Shown here: positions 8,449-17,826 of the stretch, one piece after another | How the letters are laid out: each line of letters begins with the position of its first letter | Numbering within the stretch: the stretch's first letter is position 1 | Assembly (NCBI RefSeq): GCF_036203305.1 | Contig: NZ_CP108131.1 | Span: 2,480,001-2,544,000, forward strand | Reading direction: 5' to 3' | DNA length: 64,000 nt | From: Streptomyces sp. NBC_00190 | GTDB lineage: Bacteria; Actinomycetota; Actinomycetes; Streptomycetales; Streptomycetaceae | Made by a program: the position numbers and the translations under genes | Notes under the pieces: generated by a model | Seen by the model: the letters and a program-made list of their open reading frames with translations, nothing else | Databases searched by the model: none | Told to the model about the DNA's origin: nothing

Positions 8449-9984
8449 GTGACTGCTCTGACTCTCAGCACCTCCGGCGCGGCTACGCTGCGCGCCGACG
8501 CCCTCGTCGTCGGTGTCGCGAAGGGCCCCAAGGGCCCGGTCGTGGCCGCGGGCGCCGAGGCCGTGGACAAGGCGTACGACGGTAAGCTCGCCGCCGTGCT
8601 CGACGCGGTCGGCGCCTCGGGCGCCGAAGGCGAGATCACCAAGCTGCCGGCCCCGGCGGGCCTGAAGGTCCCGATGGTGCTCGCGGTCGGACTCGGCGCC
8701 GTTCCGGACAAGGACGAGTCGTTCGACGAGGAGGCGCTGCGCCGCGCCGCCGGCGCCGCCGCCCGCGCCCTGCACGGCTCCAAGAAGGCCGCCTTCGCCC
8801 TTCCCCTGGACGACGCCTCCGCCGTCACCGCCGTCGCCGAGGGCGCGCTGCTGGGCGCGTACGCCTTCACCGCCTACCAGGGCGGCGAGAAGAAGGCCGC
8901 CGGCGACAAGAACAGCGGCCCCAAGCAGCCGCTCGCCGAGATCGCCCTGCTGGGCGCCAAGCCGCGCGACAAGGAGCACAAGACCGCGGCCGAGCGCGCC
9001 ACCGTCGTCGCGACCGAGGTCAACATCGCGCGCGACCTCGTCAACACCCCGCCGAACGACCTGACCCCCGAGGCCTTCGCCGCGGTCGCCTCCGCGACCG
9101 CGAAGGAGCACGGCGTCAAGGTCCAGGTCCTGGACGAGAAGGCACTGGTCAAGGGCGGCTTCGGCGGCATCATGGGCGTCGGCAAGGGGTCCGAGAACCT
9201 GCCGCGCCTGGTGAAGCTCACCTACACCCACCCCAAGGCGGAGAAGACCCTGGCCTTCGTCGGCAAGGGCATCACCTACGACTCGGGCGGCATCTCCCTG
9301 AAGCCGGCCGGCCACAACGAGACGATGAAGTGCGACATGGCCGGCGCCGCCGCCGTCTTCGCCTCCGTCGTCGCGGTCGCGAAGCTGGGCCTCCAGGTGA
9401 ACGTCACCGGCTGGCTGGCGCTCGCCGAGAACATGCCGTCCGGCTCCGCCACCAAGCCCGGTGACGTGCTGCGCATGTACAGCGGCAAGACCGTCGAGGT
9501 GCTCAACACGGACGCCGAGGGCCGCCTGGTCCTGGGCGACGCGCTGACCAAGGCCTCGGAGGACAACCCGGACGCCATCGTCGACGTGGCCACGCTGACC
9601 GGCGCCATGGTGCTGGCCCTGGGCAACCGCACCTTCGGCATCATGGCCAACGACGACGCTTTCCGTACGTCGATCCACGAGATCGCCGAGGAGGTCGGCG
9701 AGTCCTCGTGGCCGATGCCGCTCCCCGCGGACCTGCGCAAGTCCATGGACTCCCCCACCGCCGACATCGCCAACATGGGTGAGCGCATGGGCAGCGGCCT
9801 GCTGGCCGGCCTCTTCCTGAAGGAGTTCGTCGGCGAGGGCATCACCTGGGCCCACCTCGACATCGCGGGCCCGGCCTTCCACGAGGGCGCGCCGTACGGC
9901 TACACGCCCAAGGGCGGCACCGGCTCGGCCGTGCGCACCCTGGTGCGGCTGGCCGAGCGTACGGCCACGGGCGACCTGGGCTGA
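8449..9984 (+). CDS. pepA: leucyl aminopeptidase (cytosol aminopeptidase, M17)
   Basis: A 511-residue cytoplasmic two-metal aminopeptidase that removes N-terminal residues from peptides. The N-terminal M17 domain starts MTALTLSTSGAATLRADA. The catalytic domain shows VGKGITYDSGGISLKP, MKCDMAGAA and the hallmark NTDAEGRLVL, followed by ADIANMGER. Length is typical. I chose GTG 8449 because the protein then begins as other actinobacterial PepA proteins do; an in-frame ATG-side extension to 8341 has no family match. It is monocistronic, since a strong terminator follows. Confidence 0.95.
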   Translation: MTALTLSTSGAATLRADALVVGVAKGPKGPVVAAGAEAVDKAYDGKLAAVLDAVGASGAEGEITKLPAPAGLKVPMVLAVGLGAVPDKDESFDEEALRRAAGAAARALHGSKKAAFALPLDDASAVTAVAEGALLGAYAFTAYQGGEKKAAGDKNSGPKQPLAEIALLGAKPRDKEHKTAAERATVVATEVNIARDLVNTPPNDLTPEAFAAVASATAKEHGVKVQVLDEKALVKGGFGGIMGVGKGSENLPRLVKLTYTHPKAEKTLAFVGKGITYDSGGISLKPAGHNETMKCDMAGAAAVFASVVAVAKLGLQVNVTGWLALAENMPSGSATKPGDVLRMYSGKTVEVLNTDAEGRLVLGDALTKASEDNPDAIVDVATLTGAMVLALGNRTFGIMANDDAFRTSIHEIAEEVGESSWPMPLPADLRKSMDSPTADIANMGERMGSGLLAGLFLKEFVGEGITWAHLDIAGPAFHEGAPYGYTPKGGTGSAVRTLVRLAERTATGDLG

Positions 9985-10007
9985 CGCACCACATGTGAGA
10001 CGTGACT

Positions 10008-10038
10008 CGCCCCGGGACCATGATCAGGTCCCGGGGCG
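10008..10038 (+). terminator. terminator of pepA
   Basis: Perfect 12-bp stem: CGCCCCGGGACC (10008-10019) and GGTCCCGGGGCG (10027-10038) with a 7-nt loop, 24 nt after the pepA stop. No T tract follows, as is usual in Streptomyces. Confidence 0.75.
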
Positions 10039-10271
10039 CGTTCAGCTCTCAACGAAATCCGTAGGTTTCTACGCTTCGGTAACCCCTGCTTCGGACAGAA
10101 GCACCTGCCACAGACCGGGCCCGCCGTCCCGCGTTCCCCCGACAAATGCGAAGATGGGTTCTCGGCAGGACAGGGCCCCCACCACAGGGCCGAAGAAACA
10201 AGCGGCCGATTACCAGCCGCCGCCCGGTCACAGAGGACCGGTGCCCGGCGCACATGCATGGAGGACGTGAC

Positions 10272-11660
10272 GTGGCGAACGACGCCAGCACCGTTTTCGA
10301 CCTAGTGATCCTCGGCGGTGGCAGTGGCGGTTACGCCGCGGCGCTGCGCGCATCCCAGCTGGGTCTGGACGTTGCCCTGATCGAGAAGAACAAGCTCGGT
10401 GGCACCTGCCTGCACAACGGCTGCATCCCCACGAAGGCTCTGCTGCACGCGGGTGAGATCGCGGACCAGGCTCGCGAGGCCGCCCAGTTCGGTGTGAAGA
10501 CCACCTTCGAGGGCATCGACATCGCGGGTGTCCACAAGTACAAGGACGAGATCATCTCGGGCCTGTACAAGGGTCTGCAGGGCCTGGTCGCCTCCCGCAA
10601 GGTGACCTACATCGAGGGTGAGGGCCGCCTCTCCTCCCCGACTTCCGTCGACGTGAACGGTCAGCGCATCCAGGGCCGCCACGTCCTGCTGGCGACCGGC
10701 TCCGTGCCGAAGTCGCTGCCGGGCCTGAACATCGACGGCAACCGCATCATCTCCTCGGACCACGCGCTGGTCCTGGACCGCGTGCCCGAGTCCGCGATCG
10801 TCCTCGGCGGTGGCGTCATCGGCGTCGAGTTCGCCTCGGCGTGGAAGTCCTTCGGCTCCGACATCACCGTCATCGAGGGCCTCAAGCACCTCGTTCCGGT
10901 CGAGGACGAGAACAGCTCCAAGCTGCTGGAGCGGGCCTTCCGCAAGCGCGGCATCAAGTTCAACCTCGGCACCTTCTTCGACAAGGCCGAGTACACCGAG
11001 AACGGCGTGCGCGTCACGCTGGCCGACGGCAAGACCTTCGAGGCCGAGGTGCTGCTGGTCGCCGTCGGCCGCGGCCCGGTCTCGCAGGGCCTGGGCTACG
11101 AGGAGCAGGGCGTCGCGATGGACCGCGGCTACGTCCTGGTCGACGAGTACATGCAGACCAACGTGCCGACCATCTCGGCCGTCGGTGACCTCGTCCCGAC
11201 CCTCCAGCTCGCGCACGTCGGCTTCGCCGAGGGCATCCTGGTCGCGGAGCGTCTGGCCGGCCTCAAGGCCGTCCCGATCGACTACGACGGTGTCCCGCGC
11301 GTCACCTACTGCCACCCCGAGGTCGCTTCCGTCGGCATCACCGAGGCCAAGGCCAAGGAGATCTACGGTGCGGACAAGGTCGTGGCCCTGAAGTACAACC
11401 TTGCGGGCAACGGCAAGAGCAAGATCCTGAAGACCGCGGGCGAGATCAAGCTCGTCCAGGTCAAGGACGGTGCCGTGGTCGGCGTCCACATGGTCGGTGA
11501 CCGGATGGGCGAGCAGGTCGGCGAGGCCCAGCTGATCTACAACTGGGAAGCCCTGCCGGCCGAGGTCGCGCAGCTCATCCACGCGCACCCGACGCAGAAC
11601 GAGGCGATGGGCGAGGCCCACCTGGCCCTCGCCGGCAAGCCGCTGCACGCACACGACTAA
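10272..11660 (+). CDS. lpdA: dihydrolipoyl dehydrogenase (E3)
   Basis: A 462-residue FAD enzyme that reoxidises dihydrolipoamide on E2 subunits of 2-oxoacid dehydrogenases, passing electrons to NAD. The FAD-binding GGGSGGYAAA is at 15-24. The redox disulfide is in GGTCLHNGCIPTK (Cys46, Cys51). The NAD motif is IVLGGGVIGVEFAS, and the C-terminal HAHPTQNE supplies the acid-base His-Glu. GTG 10272 has GGAGG 7 nt upstream. An in-frame extension to 10146 lacks a credible ribosome site. It precedes the E2 gene by 54 nt, so one operon is likely. Confidence 0.95.
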   Translation: MANDASTVFDLVILGGGSGGYAAALRASQLGLDVALIEKNKLGGTCLHNGCIPTKALLHAGEIADQAREAAQFGVKTTFEGIDIAGVHKYKDEIISGLYKGLQGLVASRKVTYIEGEGRLSSPTSVDVNGQRIQGRHVLLATGSVPKSLPGLNIDGNRIISSDHALVLDRVPESAIVLGGGVIGVEFASAWKSFGSDITVIEGLKHLVPVEDENSSKLLERAFRKRGIKFNLGTFFDKAEYTENGVRVTLADGKTFEAEVLLVAVGRGPVSQGLGYEEQGVAMDRGYVLVDEYMQTNVPTISAVGDLVPTLQLAHVGFAEGILVAERLAGLKAVPIDYDGVPRVTYCHPEVASVGITEAKAKEIYGADKVVALKYNLAGNGKSKILKTAGEIKLVQVKDGAVVGVHMVGDRMGEQVGEAQLIYNWEALPAEVAQLIHAHPTQNEAMGEAHLALAGKPLHAHD

Positions 11661-11714
11661 TCGTCACTGGGCGCGACGACCACTTCCGCACTTTCGTTAG
11701 GAGCAACAGAAACC

Positions 11715-13502
11715 ATGTCGGTTTCCGTAACCCTTCCGGCGCTCGGTGAGAGCGTCACTGAGGGCACTGTCACCCGCTGGCTGAAGGCCGAGGGCGAGCG
11801 CGTCGAGGCCGACGAGCCGCTGCTCGAGGTCTCGACCGACAAGGTCGACACCGAGATCCCCTCCCCCGTGGCGGGCATCCTGGCCTCCATCAAGGTCGCC
11901 GAGGACGAGACCGTCGAGGTCGGGGCCGAGCTGGCCGTCATCGACGACGGCTCCGGCGCGCCGGCCGCGGCTGCCGCTCCGGCCGCCGAGGCCCCCGCCG
12001 CTCCGGCTCCGGTCGCCGAGGCCCCCGCGGCCCCGGCTCCCGCGCCGGTCGCCGAGGCCCCCGCCCCCGCCGCCGCCGCTCCGGCCGCGTCCGGCACCGA
12101 TGTCGTGCTCCCCGCCCTGGGCGAGTCCGTCACCGAGGGCACCGTCACCCGCTGGCTGAAGCAGGTCGGCGAGTCCGTCGAGGCCGACGAGCCGCTGCTC
12201 GAGGTCTCCACGGACAAGGTCGACACCGAGATCCCGGCGCCGGTCTCCGGCACGCTGCTGGAGATCCTGGTCGGCGAGGACGAGACCGCCGAGGTCGGCG
12301 CCCGCCTGGCCGTCATCGGTGTCGCGGGCGCGGCTCCCGCCGCCGCCCCGGCCGCCGCCGCCCCGGCTCCGGTCCAGGCTGCCGCTCCGGTCGCCGCCCC
12401 GGCTCCGGTCGTGGCCGCCCCGGCCGCTGCCGCTCCGGCTCCCGTGGCTGCCCCGGCTCCCGTGGCCGCTCCGGCCCCGGTCGCCGCCCCGGCCCCGGTC
12501 GCCGCTCCGGCCCCGGTCGCCGCTCCGGCTCCGGTCGCCCCGGCCGCTCCCGTCACCCCGGTCCAGGCCGGCGACGAGGGCGCCTACGTGACCCCGCTGG
12601 TGCGCAAGCTCGCCTCTGAGTCCGGCGTCAACCTGTCCACGGTCTCGGGCACCGGTGTCGGTGGCCGCATCCGCAAGCAGGACGTCCTCGCCGCCGCCGA
12701 GGCCGCCAAGGCCGCCGCCGCCGCGCCGGCTCCGGCCGCCGCCGCCCCGGCCGCCAAGGCTCCGGCCGCCGCGGTCTCCGAGCTGCGTGGCCAGACCGTC
12801 AAGATGACCCGCATGCGCAAGGTCATCGGCGACAACATGATGAAGGCGCTGCACTCGCAGGCCCAGCTCAGCTCCGTGGTCGAGGTGGACATCACCAAGA
12901 TCATGAAGCTGCGCGAGCAGGCGAAGGCGTCCTTCCTGGCCCGTGAGGGCGTCAAGCTCTCGCCGATGCCGTTCTTCGTCAAGGCCGCCGCCCAGGCGCT
13001 GAAGGCCCACGCGGTCGTCAACGCCCGGATCAACGACGACGAGGGCACCATCACCTACTTCGACTCGGAGAACATCGGCATCGCCGTGGACTCCGAGAAG
13101 GGCCTGATGACCCCGGTCATCAAGGGTGCCGGTGACCTCAACCTGGCGGGCATCTCCAAGGCGACCGCCGACCTGGCCGGCAAGGTCCGCGGCAACAAGA
13201 TCACGCCGGACGAGCTGTCGGGCGCGACCTTCACCATCAGCAACACCGGCTCGCGCGGTGCGCTGTTCGACACCGTCATCGTGCCGCCGAACCAGGTCGC
13301 CATCCTGGGCATCGGTGCCACGGTCAAGCGCCCGATGGTCATCGAGACCCCCGAGGGCACCGTCATCGGCGTCCGCGACATGACGTACCTGACCCTGTCC
13401 TACGACCACCGCCTGGTGGACGGCGCGGACGCGGCCCGGTACCTCTCGGCCGTCAAGGCGATCCTCGAGGCCGGCGAGTTCGAGGTCGAGCTCGGTCTCT
13501 GA
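11715..13502 (+). CDS. sucB: 2-oxoglutarate dehydrogenase E2, dihydrolipoamide succinyltransferase
   Basis: A 595-residue E2 subunit that transfers the acyl group from lipoyl-lysine to CoA. It has two lipoyl domains, each with the DKVDTEIP motif (first lipoyl Lys43). They are joined by long Ala/Pro linkers; the second linker is a near-perfect APVA repeat (12340-12560). The peripheral-subunit-binding domain reads [15 protein letters not shown], and the catalytic domain ends [18 protein letters not shown] is TTAGGAG before ATG 11715. In actinobacteria this E2 can serve both pyruvate and 2-oxoglutarate complexes, and lpdA and aceE nearby support a shared role. Exact substrate preference is not visible. 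Confidence 0.92.
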   Translation: MSVSVTLPALGESVTEGTVTRWLKAEGERVEADEPLLEVSTDKVDTEIPSPVAGILASIKVAEDETVEVGAELAVIDDGSGAPAAAAAPAAEAPAAPAPVAEAPAAPAPAPVAEAPAPAAAAPAASGTDVVLPALGESVTEGTVTRWLKQVGESVEADEPLLEVSTDKVDTEIPAPVSGTLLEILVGEDETAEVGARLAVIGVAGAAPAAAPAAAAPAPVQAAAPVAAPAPVVAAPAAAAPAPVAAPAPVAAPAPVAAPAPVAAPAPVAAPAPVAPAAPVTPVQAGDEGAYVTPLVRKLASESGVNLSTVSGTGVGGRIRKQDVLAAAEAAKAAAAAPAPAAAAPAAKAPAAAVSELRGQTVKMTRMRKVIGDNMMKALHSQAQLSSVVEVDITKIMKLREQAKASFLAREGVKLSPMPFFVKAAAQALKAHAVVNARINDDEGTITYFDSENIGIAVDSEKGLMTPVIKGAGDLNLAGISKATADLAGKVRGNKITPDELSGATFTISNTGSRGALFDTVIVPPNQVAILGIGATVKRPMVIETPEGTVIGVRDMTYLTLSYDHRLVDGADAARYLSAVKAILEAGEFEVELGL

Positions 13503-13532
13503 GCCGAACGGCTTGTAACCAGCCTCACTGTC

Positions 13533-13569
13533 GGCGCCCCCGTCCGGGATACTCCCGGGCGGGGGCGCC
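13533..13569 (+). terminator. terminator of the lpdA-sucB unit
   Basis: Ten-bp outer stem GGCGCCCCCG / CGGGGGCGCC with further pairing of CCGGG and CCCGG inside, 30 nt after the E2 stop. There is no T tract. Confidence 0.65.
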
Positions 13570-13633
13570 GCCGTATTGTCTACGCATCAGGCCCCGTATC
13601 GACCCTGCACACACACCAGGAGATGAACCGCCG

Positions 13634-14260
13634 ATGATCACCCCACCCGTCGTGCACTCGCTGCGCGAGCAGATCCGCGAGCACATCGTGGAGGGGATCG
13701 TCAGCGGGCGCTGGAAGCCCGGCGAGCGGATCGTCGAACGCCGGATCGCCGTGGAGCTGGAGGTCAGCCAGACGCCCGTACGCGAGGCCCTGCGCGAGCT
13801 GGAGACGCTGCGGCTGATCGAGTCGGCGCCCAACAAGGGTGTGCGCGTACGGAATCTGTCGGCGGCGGACCTGGAGGAGATCTACCCGGTCCGGGCCGGC
13901 CTGGAGCAGATCGCGGCCGAGCTGGCCGCGCCCCGGCTGGCGACGGACTGCACGGCCCTGGAGCCGCACGTCGCCGCACTGTGGGAGGCCGACCGCATCA
14001 AGGACGGCACGGCGCAGGTGCGGCACACGGTGGGCTTCCACCGCGAGATGGTGCGGGCGGCCGGGAACAGCGTGCTGCTGCACACCTGGGAGAGCCTGGG
14101 CATCGAGGTGTTCACGGCCCTGTCCATCCGGTGGCTGGGTACGGTCCAGAAGTCCTACGCGGAGGAGCACGAAGCCCTCGTCGAGGCGTTCCGCAGCCAG
14201 GATCCGGACATCGGCCTGTTGGTGAAGCGGCACGTCCTGGGGTGCGCTCCGCGCGCCTGA
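13634..14260 (+). CDS. GntR-family transcriptional regulator, FadR/FCD type
   Basis: A 208-residue regulator. Residues 1-75 form the winged HTH (LREQIREHIVEGIVSGRWKP, then VSQTPVREALRELETLRLIE). The rest is an all-helical FCD effector domain. ATG 13634 has AGGAGATG upstream. It sits directly ahead of aceE. A 17-bp palindrome in the aceE leader (14380-14396) is a candidate binding site, so control of pyruvate dehydrogenase is a reasonable guess, but the effector is unknown. A hairpin with a short T run follows the gene, so aceE probably has its own promoter. Confidence 0.85.
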   Translation: MITPPVVHSLREQIREHIVEGIVSGRWKPGERIVERRIAVELEVSQTPVREALRELETLRLIESAPNKGVRVRNLSAADLEEIYPVRAGLEQIAAELAAPRLATDCTALEPHVAALWEADRIKDGTAQVRHTVGFHREMVRAAGNSVLLHTWESLGIEVFTALSIRWLGTVQKSYAEEHEALVEAFRSQDPDIGLLVKRHVLGCAPRA

Positions 14261-14306
14261 CCACGCCCGACCCCGCCTGACCGCGTCGTATCGTCCCGAT
14301 TTGACC

Positions 14307-14348
14307 GGCACTGCGTGCCTTGGTTCCTGGCACGCGGTGCCGACTTTT
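14307..14348 (+). terminator. terminator after the GntR gene
   Basis: Arms GGCACTGCGTGCC (14307-14319) and GGCACGCGGTGCC (14329-14341) pair at 12 of 13 positions, and the thirteenth is a G-U pair. CTTTTGT follows. It starts 46 nt after the GntR stop. Confidence 0.65.
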
Positions 14349-14379
14349 GTCATATGGACGTTTCTTCGTCACTTTTATT

Positions 14380-14396
14380 TGATCGATCATCGATCA
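14380..14396. promoter_or_regulatory. 17-bp perfect palindrome upstream of aceE, candidate operator
   Basis: TGATCGAT-C-ATCGATCA is a perfect inverted repeat in an AT-rich island, 105 nt upstream of the aceE start and 120 nt after the adjacent GntR gene. Its size and symmetry fit a dimeric GntR/FadR site. Confidence 0.5.
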
Positions 14397-14406
14397 GCGA
14401 TTTACA

Positions 14407-14463
14407 GTCGTCGCGGACCTCAACCAGGTCCGACGACCCTGTCCTGCCCGTCAGGGATTTTTT
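14407..14463 (+). promoter_or_regulatory. candidate transcription attenuator in the aceE leader
   Basis: A first hairpin pairs GTCGTCG/GGACCT with AGGTCC/GACGAC (14407-14438). A second short stem CCCTG (14437-14441) with CAGGG (14452-14456) is followed by A and six T residues (14458-14463). It overlaps the base of the first hairpin, so the two could be mutually exclusive. It lies 38 nt before the aceE start. Confidence 0.4.
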
Positions 14464-14500
14464 CACCACCTCTCCTTTGTCCGGAAGGCGGCGCACACCG

Positions 14501-17185
14501 ATGTCCGACCCCGTAGGAAAGCTTCCGAGCGAGCTCGACCAGCTCCCGGACCGCGACACCGAGGAGACCGCCGAATGGGCGGCCTCCCTCGACGCCGTCG
14601 CACAGGCCGCCGGTACGCGCCGCGCCGAATACCTGCTCCGCCGCACGCTCCAGCACGCCGAGGCCGCCGGCCTCGCCCTGCCGAAGCTGCTGGAGACGGA
14701 CTACGTCAACACCATCCCCACCGCCGCCGAGCCGGAGTTCCCCGGTGACGAGGCGATGGAAGCCAAGATCACCGCCTGGAACCGCTGGAACGCGGCCGCC
14801 ATGGTGACCCGCGGCTCCAAGTACGGCGTCGGCGGCCACATCGCCACCTTCGCCTCCGCCGCGTGGCTGTACGAGACCGGCTTCCAGCACTTCTTCCGCG
14901 GGAAGGAGGCCGACGGATCGGGCGACCAGCTCTACATCCAGGGCCACGCCTCCCCCGGCATCTACGCCCGCGCCTTCCTCGACGGGCGCATCTCCGAGCA
15001 GCAGCTCGACAACTTCCGCCAGGAGTCCGGCGGCAACGGCCTGCCGTCCTACCCGCACCCGCGGCGCCTGCCGTGGCTGTGGGAGTTCCCGACGGTGTCC
15101 ATGGGCCTCGGCCCGCTCTCCGCGATCTACCAGGCGCGCTTCAACCGCTACCTGCAGAACCGGAGCATCAAGGACACCGCCAACTCGCACGTCTGGGCCT
15201 TCCTGGGCGACGGCGAGATGGACGAGCCCGAGTCGACCGCCGCCCTGGCCCTCGCCTCCCGCGAGCAGCTCGACAACCTGACCTTCGTCATCAACTGCAA
15301 CCTGCAGCGCCTCGACGGTCCGGTCCGCGCCAACTTCCGCGTGGTCCAGGAGCTGGAGGCCCAGTTCCGCGGCGCCGGCTGGAACGTCATCAAGTCGCTG
15401 TGGGGCTCCGCCTGGGACGAGCTGTTCCAGCTCGACACCACGGGCGCCCTCGTACGCCGCCTGCGCGAGGTACCGGACGCGCAGTTCCAGACGTACGCGA
15501 CCCGCGACGTGGCTTACATCCGCCAGCACTTCTTCGGCGCCAACGCCGAGCTCGTGCAGCTGGCGGGCGTCCTGTCCGACGCGAAGATCGCCGAGTGCTT
15601 CCACTCCTCCCGCGGCGGCCACGAGCCCCGCAAGGTGTACGCCGCGTACAAGGCCGCCCTGGAGCACAAGGGCGCGCCGACGGTCATCCTGGCGCAGACC
15701 GTCAAGGGCTACACGCTGGGTGCCGGGTTCGAGTCGAAGAACGCGAACCACCAGATGAAGAAGCTGACGATCGACGAGTTCAAGGACATGCGCGACCTCC
15801 TTGGCCTCCCGATCCCGGACAGCGCCTTCGCCGACGGCGTCGTCCCGTACGGCCACCCGGGCGCGAACAGCCCCGAGGTCCAGTACCTGAACGAGCGCCG
15901 CGCGGCCCTCGGCGGCCCGGCCCCGGCCCGCAAGGTCAAGCACGTGGCCCTGCCGGCTCCGGCCGAGCGCTCCTTCGCCCCGCTGCTCAAGGGCTCCGGC
16001 AAGCAGGAGATGGCCACCACCATGGCCTTCGTCCGGCTCGTCAAGGACCTGATGCGGGACAAGGAGACCGGCAAGCGCTGGGTGCCGATCGTCCCCGACG
16101 AGGCCCGTACCTTCGGTATGGAGTCGCTCTTCCCGTCGGCCGGCATCTACTCGCCGCTGGGTCAGACGTACGAGCCGGTCGACCGCGACCAGCTCATGTA
16201 CTACAAGGAAGCCAAGGACGGCCAGATCCTCAACGAGGGGATCACCGAGGCCGGCGCCATGGCCGACTTCATCGCCGCCTGCACGTCGTACGCGACGCAC
16301 GGCGAGCCGATGATCCCCTTCTACATCTTCTACTCGATGTTCGGCTGGCAGCGCACCGCCGACCAGATGTGGCAGCTCGCCGACCAGCTCGGCAAGGGCT
16401 TCATCGTGGGCGCCACCGCCGGCCGCACCACGCTGACCGGTGAGGGCCTGCAGCACGCGGACGGCCACTCGCACCTGATCGCGTCCACGAACCCGGCGTC
16501 GCTCAACTACGACCCGGCCTTCGCGTACGAGATCGCGGTGATCGTCAAGGACGGTCTGCGCCGGATGTACGGCGAGAAGCCGGAAGACGTCTTCTACTAC
16601 CTGACGGTCTACAACGAGCCGAAGCCGCAGCCCGCGATGCCCGAGGGCGTCGAGGAAGGCATCCTCAAGGGTCTGTACCGCTTCAACACGGCGGCGGACC
16701 TGGCGGAGGCGGCCCCGGCCGCCGACGCGCCGAAGATCCAGCTCATGGCCTCGGGTACGGCCATCCACTGGGTGCTGGAGGCGCAGCAGCTGCTCGCCGC
16801 CGACTGGAACGTGGCCGCCGACGTATGGTCCGCCACCTCCTGGGGCGAGCTGCGGCGCGACGCGCTGGAGTGCGACGAGGCGCTGCTGCGCGGCGAGCTC
16901 CGCACCCCGTACGTGACCCGCGCGCTGGAGGGCGTCACCAGCCCGGTGCTCGCCGTCTCCGACTGGATGCGCCAGGTCCCGGACCAGATCAGCCAGTGGG
17001 TGGAGCAGGACTGGACCTCGCTGGGTACGGACGGCTTCGGCCTGTCGGACACCCGTGAGGGCGCCCGCCGCCACTTCGGTGTCGACGCCCAGTCGATCGT
17101 GGTGGCCGCGCTGGCCCAGCTCGCCCGCCGCGGCGAGGTTCCGGCGTCCGCCGTCAAGGAGGCCCGGGAGCGCTACGGCCTCTGA
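14501..17185 (+). CDS. aceE: pyruvate dehydrogenase E1, homodimeric type
   Basis: An 894-residue thiamine-diphosphate enzyme that decarboxylates pyruvate and acetylates E2 lipoyl groups. Length matches the homodimeric AceE class. The ThDP motif reads GDGEMDEPES followed by NCNLQRLDGPV. The N-terminus after ATG 14501 (MSDPVGKLPSELDQLPDRD) matches actinobacterial AceE. GGAAGGCGG is the likely ribosome site; an upstream in-frame extension has none. The gene follows the GntR regulator, with an attenuator-like leader and a 17-bp palindrome upstream, so expression is probably controlled by carbon status. Confidence 0.95.
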   Translation: MSDPVGKLPSELDQLPDRDTEETAEWAASLDAVAQAAGTRRAEYLLRRTLQHAEAAGLALPKLLETDYVNTIPTAAEPEFPGDEAMEAKITAWNRWNAAAMVTRGSKYGVGGHIATFASAAWLYETGFQHFFRGKEADGSGDQLYIQGHASPGIYARAFLDGRISEQQLDNFRQESGGNGLPSYPHPRRLPWLWEFPTVSMGLGPLSAIYQARFNRYLQNRSIKDTANSHVWAFLGDGEMDEPESTAALALASREQLDNLTFVINCNLQRLDGPVRANFRVVQELEAQFRGAGWNVIKSLWGSAWDELFQLDTTGALVRRLREVPDAQFQTYATRDVAYIRQHFFGANAELVQLAGVLSDAKIAECFHSSRGGHEPRKVYAAYKAALEHKGAPTVILAQTVKGYTLGAGFESKNANHQMKKLTIDEFKDMRDLLGLPIPDSAFADGVVPYGHPGANSPEVQYLNERRAALGGPAPARKVKHVALPAPAERSFAPLLKGSGKQEMATTMAFVRLVKDLMRDKETGKRWVPIVPDEARTFGMESLFPSAGIYSPLGQTYEPVDRDQLMYYKEAKDGQILNEGITEAGAMADFIAACTSYATHGEPMIPFYIFYSMFGWQRTADQMWQLADQLGKGFIVGATAGRTTLTGEGLQHADGHSHLIASTNPASLNYDPAFAYEIAVIVKDGLRRMYGEKPEDVFYYLTVYNEPKPQPAMPEGVEEGILKGLYRFNTAADLAEAAPAADAPKIQLMASGTAIHWVLEAQQLLAADWNVAADVWSATSWGELRRDALECDEALLRGELRTPYVTRALEGVTSPVLAVSDWMRQVPDQISQWVEQDWTSLGTDGFGLSDTREGARRHFGVDAQSIVVAALAQLARRGEVPASAVKEARERYGL

Positions 17186-17205
17186 GCCGTGCACGACCGA
17201 TCGTG

Positions 17206-17245
17206 AAGGCCGGTGTTCGCCCCTTGGGGGGTGGACACCGGCCTT
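17206..17245 (+). terminator. terminator of aceE
   Basis: Perfect 11-bp stem AAGGCCGGTGT / ACACCGGCCTT with an 18-nt loop, 20 nt after the aceE stop. The right arm ends in TT followed by T. Confidence 0.75.
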
Positions 17246-17298
17246 TCGCCGTGTACGAGGTGGCGGCGGCGGGTCGGACCCGTGATGCTGGAGCGGTG

Positions 17299-17817
17299 AT
17301 GGACGAGACGGAGTTCTGGGAGATCGTCGACCGTACCCGCGAGGCCGCCGAAGGCGACCCCGAGGAGCACGCCGAGCTGCTCGTGGAGCGGCTGGCGCAG
17401 CTCGACCCCGACTCCGTCCTGGACTTCGCCCGGCACTTCGAGTCCCGGTACAACCGGGCGTACACCTGGGACCTGTGGGGCGCGGCCTGGGTGCTGCTCG
17501 ACGGCGCGAGCGACGACGCGTTCGACTACTTCCGCTGCTGGCTGATCGGCCAGGGGCGGGAGGTGTTCGAGGGCGGGGTGCACGACCCGGACCATCTGGC
17601 GGAGCTGCTGGGCGACTTCGACGAGGAGATCGACGGGGACGGCGAGGAGCTGGGGTACGCGGCCGACGAGGCGTACGAGCAGCTGACCGGGGTGGTGGCG
17701 CCGGATCTGGGCGTGCCGCTGCAACCGGCAGAGCCGGAGGGCACCCCGCTGGACTTCGAGAACGAAGCCGTGCTCGCGGAGCGCTTCCCCCGGCTCTGGG
17801 ACCGCTTCAGAAGCTGA
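17299..17817 (+). CDS. DUF4240 domain protein
   Basis: A 172-residue acidic cytoplasmic protein. The opening MDETEFWEIVDRTRE and the WDLWGAAWVLLDGASDDAFDYF block are typical of DUF4240, a family without an established function. ATG 17299 has GGAG about 7 nt upstream. It is a single gene between the aceE terminator and the convergent SDR gene, whose stop lies 9 nt away. No catalytic residues can be named. Confidence 0.75.
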   Translation: MDETEFWEIVDRTREAAEGDPEEHAELLVERLAQLDPDSVLDFARHFESRYNRAYTWDLWGAAWVLLDGASDDAFDYFRCWLIGQGREVFEGGVHDPDHLAELLGDFDEEIDGDGEELGYAADEAYEQLTGVVAPDLGVPLQPAEPEGTPLDFENEAVLAERFPRLWDRFRS

Positions 17818-17826
17818 CGGCGCTGC

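Noticed and set aside
8353..9882. Antisense ORF of 509 residues over pepA
   Set aside because: Typical high-GC shadow with Gly/Arg/Asp-rich sequence and no domain. The sense strand encodes a complete aminopeptidase.
12319..12591. GC-rich repeat tract that could be taken for a CRISPR or satellite
   Set aside because: It is the Ala/Pro linker of the E2 protein (APVA codons). There are no spacers and no cas genes.
14420..17194. 924-residue antisense ORF over aceE
   Set aside because: Shadow of third-position GC bias. No motif, while the sense strand is an intact AceE.
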